Shown here in pieces: positions 6,614-12,217 of a stretch of DNA of 12,217 nucleotides. Numbering within the stretch: position 1 is the first letter of the stretch; each line of letters opens with the position of its first letter. Below the pieces are notes generated by a model that saw only the letters and a list, made by a program, of their open reading frames with translations, did no database searches and was not told the DNA's origin. Location of the stretch: the NCBI GenBank assembly GCA_017631725.1, contig JAGBSS010000218.1, positions 1 through 12,217 on the forward strand. Direction: 5' to 3'. The stretch comes from Clostridia bacterium. GTDB lineage: Bacteria; Bacillota; Clostridia; Christensenellales; Borkfalkiaceae. A program made the position numbers and the translations under genes.

Positions 6614-6868
6614 ATGGAAAGAAATCTTAGAAAAGAAAGAGTCGGCATAGTTGTTTCTGATAAAATGGACAAAACAGTTGTTGTATCTATCGAAGAAAGA
6701 TATAAACACCCACTTTATAAGAAAACAGTTAAGAAAACTCACAAGTTTAAAGCACACGACGAAAACAATACTTGTGGCATAGGCGATAAAGTTTTAATCG
6801 CTGAAACCAGAAAACTCTCTAAAGACAAAAACTGGAGAGTAGTTGAAATCGTTGAAAAGGCTAAGTAA
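6614..6868 (+). CDS. rpsQ: 30S ribosomal protein S17 (uS17)
   Basis: S17 is an early-binding, OB-fold protein of the small-subunit body that contacts 16S rRNA. The 84-residue sequence begins [20 protein letters not shown] and continues [20 protein letters not shown] (21-40), with the conserved [20 protein letters not shown] segment near the C-terminus. Length is normal. GGAG (6602-6605) overlaps the rpmC TAG stop and lies 8 nt before the ATG. The TAA stop runs directly into the GGAG used by rplN. Confidence 0.97.
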   Translation: MERNLRKERVGIVVSDKMDKTVVVSIEERYKHPLYKKTVKKTHKFKAHDENNTCGIGDKVLIAETRKLSKDKNWRVVEIVEKAK

Positions 6869-6879
6869 GGAGAACTGAA

Positions 6880-7248
6880 ATGATACAAACGTTTACAAGA
6901 TTAAAAACAGCGGATAATTCCGGTGCAAAAGAAATAATGTGTATTAAAGTTCTCGGCGGTTCTAAAAGAAGAACGGGCAACATCGGTGACGTTATAGTTG
7001 CAAGCGTAAAGACTGCTAACCCAGGTGGCGCAGTTAAAAAAGGCGACGTTGTAAGGGCAGTTATAGTTCGTTCAACTAGCGGTATCAGAAGAAACGATGG
7101 TACTTACGTTCGTTTTGATGAAAATGCTGCAGTTATTATAGATAACCAAAAACAACCGAAGGGAACCCGTATCTTTGGGCCAATAGCAAGAGAACTTCGC
7201 GACAAAGATTATATGCGTATAATCTCTCTCGCTCCAGAAGTTTTATAA
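6880..7248 (+). CDS. rplN: 50S ribosomal protein L14 (uL14)
   Basis: L14 forms inter-subunit bridges and is the docking site of the silencing factor RsfS in studied bacteria. The 122 residues are the standard length. It opens [20 protein letters not shown], has the signature [20 protein letters not shown] (39-58), and ends [20 protein letters not shown] followed by PEVL. GGAG at 6869-6872 is 7 nt before the ATG. This is one of the most conserved genes of the window and shows nothing unusual. Confidence 0.98.
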   Translation: MIQTFTRLKTADNSGAKEIMCIKVLGGSKRRTGNIGDVIVASVKTANPGGAVKKGDVVRAVIVRSTSGIRRNDGTYVRFDENAAVIIDNQKQPKGTRIFGPIARELRDKDYMRIISLAPEVL

Positions 7249-7260
7249 GGAGAAAAGGTT

Positions 7261-7653
7261 ATGAAAGTTAAAAAGAACGATACAGTTTTAGTTATAACCG
7301 GTAAAGATGCAGGCAAAACTGCAAAAGTTTTGGTTGCTAATCCAAAGGCAAACAAAGTAGTAGTAGACGGAATTAACGTTCAAAAGAAACATAAAAAGGC
7401 AAGAAGTGCAAACGAAGTTAGTGAAATCGTAAGCCAATCTGGTGCAATCGATGCATCTAACGTTATGGTAGTTTGCCCCGTATGCAACAAAGCAACCCGT
7501 GTTGCTTACAAAGTAGAAGGGGACAAAAAAGCACGTATTTGCAAAAAATGTGGCGCTAGTTTAGATGCTACTAAAGAAGCAAAAGAAGTTGCAAAAACTT
7601 CTAAGAAAAAGACCAAAAAAGCAGCTGCAGAAACTCCTGCAGAAGCTAAATAA
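7261..7653 (+). CDS. rplX: 50S ribosomal protein L24 (uL24) with basic C-terminal tail
   Basis: L24 initiates large-subunit assembly and lies near the tunnel exit. Residues 1-60 form the KOW-type core ([20 protein letters not shown] at the start, then HKKARSANE). A zinc ribbon follows with C72/C75 (CPVC) and C94/C97 (CKKC), as in many Gram-positive L24 proteins. At 130 residues it is longer than the usual length of about 100. The excess is a tail from about residue 101 made mostly of Lys, Ala, Glu and Thr, probably disordered. GGAG at 7249-7252 lies 8 nt before the ATG. Confidence 0.97.
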   Translation: MKVKKNDTVLVITGKDAGKTAKVLVANPKANKVVVDGINVQKKHKKARSANEVSEIVSQSGAIDASNVMVVCPVCNKATRVAYKVEGDKKARICKKCGASLDATKEAKEVAKTSKKKTKKAAAETPAEAK

Positions 7654-7667
7654 GCGGAGGTAATGAA

Positions 7668-8213
7668 ATGGCAAACAGAATTAAGGCTTATTACGATGAA
7701 ACAGTAATACCTGCTCTTGTTAAAAAGTTCAATTACAAAAACAAGAATCAGGCTCCAAAGCTCGTAAAAATTACCATTAACTCCGGTTTAGGTGATGTTA
7801 AAGACAACTCAAAGAGCATTCAATTAGCTCAAGAAGAATTAAAACTTATCTCTGGTCAAAAGCCAATTTTAACACAGGCTAAAAAGTCTGTTGCAAACTT
7901 TAAAATCAGAGAAGGTATGAACGTAGGTATGAAGGTAACCTTAAGGGGAACCAGAATGTACGAATTCTTTGATAAGCTTATTTCTATCGCTCTTCCAAGA
8001 GTTCGTGACTTCCGTGGTGTTCCTACCAAGTCTTTTGACGGAAGAGGAAACTACAGTATGGGTATTAAAGAACATCTCATTTTCCCAGAAATTTCTTACG
8101 ATCAAGTAGAAAAAATCAGGGGATTTGACGTTTCGTTCACAACTACCGCAAACACCGATGAAGAAGCAAGAGAATTGCTCGCACTTCTTGGCATGCCTTT
8201 TGCAAATAAGTAA
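7668..8213 (+). CDS. rplE: 50S ribosomal protein L5 (uL5)
   Basis: L5 binds 5S rRNA and makes an inter-subunit bridge in the central protuberance. The 181 residues have the expected order: [20 protein letters not shown] (30-49), [20 protein letters not shown] (61-80), then [20 protein letters not shown] (114-133) and a C-terminus ending [14 protein letters not shown] (7656-7660) is 7 nt before the ATG. An overlapping ATG at 7663 is out of frame and leads nowhere. It works with L18, encoded further down, in the 5S particle. Confidence 0.98.
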   Translation: MANRIKAYYDETVIPALVKKFNYKNKNQAPKLVKITINSGLGDVKDNSKSIQLAQEELKLISGQKPILTQAKKSVANFKIREGMNVGMKVTLRGTRMYEFFDKLISIALPRVRDFRGVPTKSFDGRGNYSMGIKEHLIFPEISYDQVEKIRGFDVSFTTTANTDEEARELLALLGMPFANK

Positions 8214-8231
8214 GGATTAAGGAGAAAAATT

Positions 8232-8417
8232 ATGGCTAAAAAAGCGATGATAAACAAGCAGCAAAGACCTGCTAAATTTTCTACAAGAGCCTATACCAGA
8301 TGCAGTATCTGTGGTCGTCCACATGCAGTAATCCGTAAATACGGAATCTGCCGTATCTGCTTCAGAAACCTTGCTTACAAGGGACAAATCCCTGGCGTTA
8401 AAAAGGCAAGTTGGTAA
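8232..8417 (+). CDS. rpsZ: 30S ribosomal protein S14 type Z (uS14, zinc form)
   Basis: S14 sits in the head of the small subunit. This is the short, zinc-binding form, 61 residues, with C24/C27 (CSIC) and C40/C43 (CRIC) as metal ligands and the standard ending [11 protein letters not shown]. Bacteria carrying this form sometimes also have a zinc-free S14 elsewhere for zinc shortage; nothing in this window speaks to that. GGAG at 8221-8224 is 7 nt before the ATG. The upstream rplE end has an interesting TAAGGATTAAGGAG, so two candidate Shine-Dalgarno cores lie in tandem. The gene is often named rpsN. Confidence 0.97.
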   Translation: MAKKAMINKQQRPAKFSTRAYTRCSICGRPHAVIRKYGICRICFRNLAYKGQIPGVKKASW

Positions 8418-8431
8418 AGGAGGATACAAAA

Positions 8432-8818
8432 ATGACAGACGTTATAGCAGATATGCTTACTAGAATTAGAAACGGTCTTTCCGCTAAACATGAAAAAGTA
8501 GAAATTCCAGCTTCTAACACTAAAAAAGCAATTGCAGAAATTTTATTAAAAGAAGGCTATGTAAGCGCTGTAGACTTTGTTGAAGGCGTTCAAGGCACAA
8601 TAGTTGTAACTCTTAAATACGATGGAAATCGTCCCGTTATTAGCGGTTTAAAAAGAGTAAGTAAACCTGGTCTTAGAATTTACGTAGGAACTGATGAAGT
8701 TCCAGAAGTTTTAGGTGGTCTTGGTATAGTAATTTTATCTACATCAAAGGGCATTATGACCGGTAAAGAAGCTAAAAAAGCTCATCAGGGCGGCGAAGTT
8801 CTCGCTTACGTATGGTAG
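8432..8818 (+). CDS. rpsH: 30S ribosomal protein S8 (uS8)
   Basis: S8 binds 16S rRNA helix 21 and is an assembly protein; in Escherichia coli it also represses translation of the spc operon by binding the mRNA near rplE. I choose the ATG at 8432 ([15 protein letters not shown], 128 residues). AAGGAGG (8417-8423) lies 8 nt upstream and this is the universal S8 start; a TTG at 8411 would overlap rpsN and leave no binding site. The C-terminus with [20 protein letters not shown] and VLAYVW is canonical. The TAG stop is merged with the AGGAGG of rplF. Confidence 0.97.
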   Translation: MTDVIADMLTRIRNGLSAKHEKVEIPASNTKKAIAEILLKEGYVSAVDFVEGVQGTIVVTLKYDGNRPVISGLKRVSKPGLRIYVGTDEVPEVLGGLGIVILSTSKGIMTGKEAKKAHQGGEVLAYVW

Positions 8819-8831
8819 GAGGTAATTAGGT

Positions 8832-9377
8832 ATGTCAAGAATTGGTAATGCTTTAATTAATATCCCAGCAGGCGTAACAGTAGAAATTAAAGATGGCGTT
8901 TTAACTGTAAAAGGTCCAAAAGGCACCTTAACAAGAGAATATGACACCATTATCACCCCTGTAGTAGAAGGCAACGTTTTAAAATTTACGAGAGCTAACG
9001 ATTTAGGCCCAACCAAAGCAAAACACGGCTTATATCGTGCACTTGCTTTCAATATGGTTAAAGGTGTAACTGAAGGTTATACTAAAAACCTTATTGTTAA
9101 CGGTGTAGGTTGGAAAGTTAACAAACAAGGCAACAAACTCGTTATGAACGTAGGTTTTTCTCACCCAGTAGAATTCCTTGACGTAGAAGGAATTACTATT
9201 GAATGCCCATCAGTTACCGAAATATCTGTTAAAGGTATTGATAAGGAACTTGTTGGTAAAGTAGCTGCTAAAATTCGTAGCATAAGAGAACCAGAACCAT
9301 ATCACGGCTATGGTATCCGTTACAGCGACGAAGTTATCGAAAGAAAAGTAGGTAAAGCAGCCGGTGGTAAAGGCTAA
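8832..9377 (+). CDS. rplF: 50S ribosomal protein L6 (uL6)
   Basis: L6 lies near the factor-binding site by the sarcin-ricin loop and consists of two similar domains. The 181 residues start MSRIGNALINIPAGVTVEIK and include GLYRALAFNMVKGVTEGYTK (66-85) and NGVGWKV (90-96). They end with the signature EPEPYHGYGIRYSDEVIERK (153-172). AGGAGG at 8817-8822 is 9 nt before the ATG. Unlike its neighbours, it is followed by an 86-nt spacer holding two hairpins before rplR. Confidence 0.98.
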   Translation: MSRIGNALINIPAGVTVEIKDGVLTVKGPKGTLTREYDTIITPVVEGNVLKFTRANDLGPTKAKHGLYRALAFNMVKGVTEGYTKNLIVNGVGWKVNKQGNKLVMNVGFSHPVEFLDVEGITIECPSVTEISVKGIDKELVGKVAAKIRSIREPEPYHGYGIRYSDEVIERKVGKAAGGKG

Positions 9378-9391
9378 AATTTAAAGTGCTT

Positions 9392-9421
9392 TTAGTGGAT
9401 GCGGATTACCGCATCTGCTGA
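9392..9421 (+). promoter_or_regulatory. 13-bp hairpin in rplF-rplR spacer
   Basis: GATGCGG (9398-9404) pairs perfectly with CCGCATC (9409-9415) around an ATTA loop. The stem continues outward for six more pairs, three of them G-U (9392-9397 with 9416-9421). No T-tract follows, so it is not a terminator. Possible roles are a protein-binding site, an RNase processing site or an mRNA stabiliser; the sequence alone does not decide. Confidence 0.65.
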
Positions 9422-9422
9422 G

Positions 9423-9436
9423 TGCGTGAAAACGCG
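9423..9436 (+). promoter_or_regulatory. GAAA-tetraloop hairpin before rplR
   Basis: GCGT (9424-9427) pairs with ACGC (9432-9435) around GAAA, a member of the stable GNRA tetraloop class, with a closing T-G pair outside. Only one base (9422) separates it from the preceding hairpin, so the two helices could stack end to end. It ends 16 bases before the GGAG (9453-9456) of rplR. Confidence 0.55.
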
Positions 9437-9463
9437 AAAAGTTATTAAATTAGGAGTAATAAA

Positions 9464-9832
9464 ATGATTACAAAAATCAATAAAAACAAAGATAGACTCA
9501 AAAGACATAAAAGAGTCAGAGGAAAGGTTAAAGGAACTCCAGAAGCTCCAAGACTTTCCGTTTACAGAAGCTTAGACAATATCTATGCTCAAATAATTGA
9601 CGACGTAGCAGGTAATACACTTGTTACAGCATCTACTCTCGATAAAGAAATTAAAGCTGAACTCGAGGGTAAAAACAAGAAGGAACAAGCATTTATGGTT
9701 GGTGAACTTCTTGCAAAAAAAGCAAAGTCGAAAAAGATTACCACTGTTGTATTTGACAGAGGCGGTTATCTTTACACCGGACGTGTTCAAAATTTAGCAG
9801 ACGGTGCAAGAAAGGGCGGCTTAGAGTTTTAA
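9464..9832 (+). CDS. rplR: 50S ribosomal protein L18 (uL18)
   Basis: L18 binds 5S rRNA with L5 and brings it into the central protuberance. The 122 residues begin with a basic arm, [20 protein letters not shown], followed by [20 protein letters not shown] (23-42), and end with [20 protein letters not shown] (94-113) and ARKGGLEF. Length and motifs are normal. GGAG at 9453-9456 lies 7 nt before the ATG. It is preceded by the structured 86-nt spacer, the longest gap inside the operon, so its dose could be set separately from rplF. The next gene follows after 27 nt. Confidence 0.98.
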   Translation: MITKINKNKDRLKRHKRVRGKVKGTPEAPRLSVYRSLDNIYAQIIDDVAGNTLVTASTLDKEIKAELEGKNKKEQAFMVGELLAKKAKSKKITTVVFDRGGYLYTGRVQNLADGARKGGLEF

Positions 9833-9859
9833 GCCAGTAATTAAAGGAGAAATACTAAT

Positions 9860-10378
9860 ATGGCAAGAGAGCAAAGAGCACCCAGAAGAGCGGAAGAAAA
9901 CGACGGTCTTATTAAAAAACTTATCGCCGTTAACCGCGTAACCAAAGTTGTTAAGGGTGGTAGAAACATGAGATTTTCTGCACTTGTTGTTATTGGCGAC
10001 GGTGCAGGCAAAATAGGCTGTGCAATGGGTAAGGCTGCAGAAGTTCCAGAAGCAATTGATAAGGCAACTGCAAGAGCAAAGAAAAATATGTTCCCAGTTT
10101 CTTTATTAAACACCACAATCCCACACGAAGTATTAGGTAAATTTGGCAGAGGCTTTGTAAAAATGATGCCAGCTGCAGAAGGTACCGGTGTTATAGCAGG
10201 TGGTCCTGTTCGTGCGGTTATGGAAGCTGTTGGTATTAAAAACATCAGAACCAAATCTCACGGCACAAACAACCCAATTAACTGCGTAAAAGCAGCAATT
10301 GAAGGTTTAAGAATTTTAAGAACTGCAGAACAAGTTGCTGCTATCCGTGGCAAATCTGTAGAAGAAATCAACGGTTAG
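9860..10378 (+). CDS. rpsE: 30S ribosomal protein S5 (uS5)
   Basis: S5 lies at the mRNA entry channel and affects decoding accuracy; changes in its loop give spectinomycin resistance in other bacteria. The 172 residues carry the double-stranded RNA-binding region [20 protein letters not shown] (21-40), with an unaltered KGG (32-34), then [20 protein letters not shown] (47-66) and the second domain with [25 protein letters not shown] (9844-9849) lies 10 nt before the ATG. The TAG stop runs into AGGAGG for rpmD. In a normal organism it contacts S3 at the entry channel, relevant to the rpsC interruption. Confidence 0.98.
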   Translation: MAREQRAPRRAEENDGLIKKLIAVNRVTKVVKGGRNMRFSALVVIGDGAGKIGCAMGKAAEVPEAIDKATARAKKNMFPVSLLNTTIPHEVLGKFGRGFVKMMPAAEGTGVIAGGPVRAVMEAVGIKNIRTKSHGTNNPINCVKAAIEGLRILRTAEQVAAIRGKSVEEING

Positions 10379-10390
10379 GAGGGAGAAAAA

Positions 10391-10582
10391 ATGGCTAAAA
10401 AACAAGCTCAAATTAAAGTGACTCTCGTAAAGAGCACTATTGCAATTCTTCCCCAACACAAAAAGGTAGTAGAAGCATTAGGACTTAAAAAGATTCGTTC
10501 TTCTAACGTATTCGACGTTAACCCAGCAATTATGGGTATGATTGAAAAAGTTAGCTACCTTTTAAAAGTTGAAAACGTTTAA
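10391..10582 (+). CDS. rpmD: 50S ribosomal protein L30 (uL30)
   Basis: L30 is a small protein of the large subunit. The 63 residues show the family pattern: IKVTLVKSTIAILPQHKKVV (8-27), then EALGLKKIRSSNVFDVNPAI (28-47) and a closing KVSYLLKVENV. It is a few residues longer than the common length of about 60. AGGAGG (10377-10382) overlaps the rpsE TAG and lies 8 nt before the ATG. It ends in tandem stops TAA-TAA (10580-10585), and the second leads straight into the GGAG for rplO. Confidence 0.96.
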   Translation: MAKKQAQIKVTLVKSTIAILPQHKKVVEALGLKKIRSSNVFDVNPAIMGMIEKVSYLLKVENV

Positions 10583-10597
10583 TAAGGAGTAGACAAA

Positions 10598-11044
10598 ATG
10601 AGAATAGATACTTTAAGCCCTGCAGAGGGCGCAGTTACAGCCAGAAAAAGATTAGGCAGAGGTATCGGTTCCGGTCTCGGCAAAACCAGTGGTAAGGGGC
10701 ACAAAGGTCAATGGGCTCGTTCTGGTGGTGGTGTTCGTCCCGGATTTGAAGGCGGTCAAATGCCTTTAATCAGACGTGTTCCTAAACGTGGCTTTAATAA
10801 TCACTTTAAAAAGGTATACAGCATAGTTAACCTTTCTACCTTAGAAGGCTTTGAAGCAGGTGCAATAGTAAATATTGACACATTAAACGAAAAAGGACTT
10901 ATAAAGCTTGTAAAAGGTAGCGCTGGCTTAAAAGTTTTAGGCAACGGCGAACTTACTAAAGCAATAACCGTTCAAGCAGCTAAATTCTCTGCTTCTGCTA
11001 AAGAAGCTATTGAAAAAGCAGGCGGAAAGGTAGAACAAATCTAA
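10598..11044 (+). CDS. rplO: 50S ribosomal protein L15 (uL15)
   Basis: L15 is a late-assembly protein with a long basic N-terminal extension that reaches into 23S rRNA. The 148-residue sequence has the Gly/Arg/Lys-rich arm [20 protein letters not shown] (16-35), [20 protein letters not shown] (43-62) with KRGFNN, and the C-terminal signature [20 protein letters not shown] (113-132). GGAG at 10586-10589 is 8 nt before the ATG. It lies 21 nt before secY, the usual arrangement in the spc operon. Confidence 0.98.
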   Translation: MRIDTLSPAEGAVTARKRLGRGIGSGLGKTSGKGHKGQWARSGGGVRPGFEGGQMPLIRRVPKRGFNNHFKKVYSIVNLSTLEGFEAGAIVNIDTLNEKGLIKLVKGSAGLKVLGNGELTKAITVQAAKFSASAKEAIEKAGGKVEQI

Positions 11045-11065
11045 CAAAAATAAGGAGAGAGAAAA

Positions 11066-12217
11066 ATGCTCCAAACAATAATCAATGCGTTCAAAATTAA
11101 AGAAATAAGAAAAAAGATTTTAATAACCTTACTTCTTATCTTCGTTTATAGATTAGGATGCTATATTCCAGTTCCAGGCGTTACAATGTTTGAAGGTATT
11201 CAAGAAACAAACTTCTTAAACATTATGAGCGCGGTATCAGGTGGTGCTTTAACTTATGGTACCTTCTTTGCAATGGGTATAGGACCTTACATGAACGCAT
11301 CCCTTATTATTCAGTTATTATCTGTAGGTATTCCTGCACTTGAACGTTTGTCGAAACAAGGTGAAGAAGGTAAAAAGAGAATTAACACTTATACCCGTAT
11401 TTTAACCCTTATTCTTGCAATAGTTCAAGCAGTTGGTATACTTTTGGTTTTTGGTAAAGACGGCGTTAATTTAAACGCAATCTTCGGAAGCGAAGGTTTT
11501 GCAAGAGTTGCAAGCTATATATTCTTAGTTATGGTTTATACAGCAGGTGCTGCTCTTACCATGTGGATTGGCGAACGTATTACCGAATACGGTGTATCTA
11601 ATGGTATTTCAATGTTGATTTTTGCTGGTATTATTTCCAGTGCCGGCACATCTATAATCGGCTTGTTTACCAATTGGAATGATACTTCTGTTTGGGTTGT
11701 TATTGGTTTCGTTATTGCTGCAATTTTAATATTCGGCTCTATCGTAACAGTAGAATCTGCAGAACGTAAAATACCCGTTCAATATGCAAAACAAGTTAAA
11801 GGCAGAAAAATGTATGGTGGTCAATCTACCCACATTCCGATTAAAGTTAACGCTTCAGGCGTTATGCCTCTAATCTTTGCGTTCTCAATTCTTTCTTTCC
11901 CCGATATGATTATGAATTTATTCGGCGTATCGGATAACTGGTGGATTAGAAACGTTGGTACGGGTTCTTGGGTTTATATGGTATTATTGTGCGTGTTGAT
12001 TTTATTCTTCTCGTACTTCTATAACCAAATTCAATTCAACCCTGACGACATCAGTAAGAGTATACAAGGCAACGGCGGTTTTATCCCCGGTACACGTCCT
12101 GGTAAACCTACTGCAGATTATTTAAGAAGAATTGCAGGAAGAATTACTCTATTCGGTGCAATCTTCCTAGCACTATTAGCATTAGTACCTTCGTTGGTAT
12201 TCAAATCAATCGACACA
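11066..12217 (+). CDS. secY: protein translocase subunit SecY (N-terminal 384 residues; runs off the window)
   Basis: SecY is the channel of the SecYEG translocon in the cytoplasmic membrane, through which SecA or ribosomes pass secreted and membrane proteins. From the ATG at 11066 the frame stays open for exactly 384 codons to the window edge; full proteins have about 430. Seen in order are TM1 (about 17-35, ending in CYIPVPGV), a plug and TM2 region (about 50-90), IGERITEYGVSNGISML (168-184), the conserved PIKVNASGVMPLIFAFSI (258-275), and the basic cytoplasmic loop NGGFIPGTRPGKPTADYLRR (336-355), followed by a hydrophobic helix (360-378). GGAG at 11054-11057 lies 8 nt before the ATG. The last part is outside the window. 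Confidence 0.97.
   Translation, partial: MLQTIINAFKIKEIRKKILITLLLIFVYRLGCYIPVPGVTMFEGIQETNFLNIMSAVSGGALTYGTFFAMGIGPYMNASLIIQLLSVGIPALERLSKQGEEGKKRINTYTRILTLILAIVQAVGILLVFGKDGVNLNAIFGSEGFARVASYIFLVMVYTAGAALTMWIGERITEYGVSNGISMLIFAGIISSAGTSIIGLFTNWNDTSVWVVIGFVIAAILIFGSIVTVESAERKIPVQYAKQVKGRKMYGGQSTHIPIKVNASGVMPLIFAFSILSFPDMIMNLFGVSDNWWIRNVGTGSWVYMVLLCVLILFFSYFYNQIQFNPDDISKSIQGNGGFIPGTRPGKPTADYLRRIAGRITLFGAIFLALLALVPSLVFKSIDT

Noticed and set aside
8411..8431. TTG start adding seven residues to S8
   Set aside because: It overlaps the end of rpsN, has no binding site, and [14 protein letters not shown] at 8432 is the standard S8 start with AAGGAGG upstream.
870..10254. Minus-strand and offset open frames inside ribosomal protein genes and clpX
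   Set aside because: They are antisense or out-of-frame shadows of highly conserved genes, without binding sites or recognisable protein motifs.
1..12217. Mobile elements, CRISPR arrays, tRNA or rRNA genes
   Set aside because: I saw no transposase, spaced direct repeats, terminal inverted repeats or tRNA-like cloverleaf; the window is a core-genome operon.

Overview
The window is a ribosomal-protein superoperon from a low-GC bacterium, most likely a Gram-positive of the Clostridia type. The evidence is the S10-spc gene order, strong AGGAGG ribosome binding sites before nearly every gene, a short four-cysteine (zinc) S14, a CxxC/CxxC zinc ribbon in L24, and A/T-rich third codon positions. I cannot name a genus. 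All recognised genes lie on the + strand and are tightly packed.

Layout. (1) 1-251: the 3' end of clpP, cut by the window edge. 265-1497: complete clpX. Together they encode the ClpXP protease. (2) 1498-1846: a 349-base non-coding stretch with five helically phased A-tracts, a perfect consensus sigma-A promoter (TTGACA, 17 bases, TATAAT), and a leader of about 247 nt. The leader contains a convincing intrinsic terminator and a competing hairpin that shares its 5' arm. This looks like a transcription attenuator controlling the whole operon. (3) 1847-9377: rpsJ, rplC, rplD, rplW, rplB, rpsS, rplV, rpsC, rplP, rpmC, rpsQ, rplN, rplX, rplE, rpsN, rpsH, rplF. (4) 9378-9463: an unusually long spacer holding two adjacent hairpins. 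(5) 9464-12217: rplR, rpsE, rpmD, rplO and the first 384 codons of secY, which runs off the window.

The genes make the ribosomal proteins of both subunits and, at the end, the SecY translocon through which ribosomes export proteins. Two TAATG overlaps (rplD/rplW, rplP/rpmC) and many stop codons merged into the next Shine-Dalgarno site suggest coupled translation of one long mRNA.

The most notable observations are the attenuator-like leader, an in-frame TAA at codon 99 of the otherwise intact and essential rpsC, the structured rplF-rplR spacer, and clpPX placed directly before the S10 operon. Gene identities are secure. The regulatory proposals rest on base pairing read by eye and are not confirmed by any search or folding calculation.
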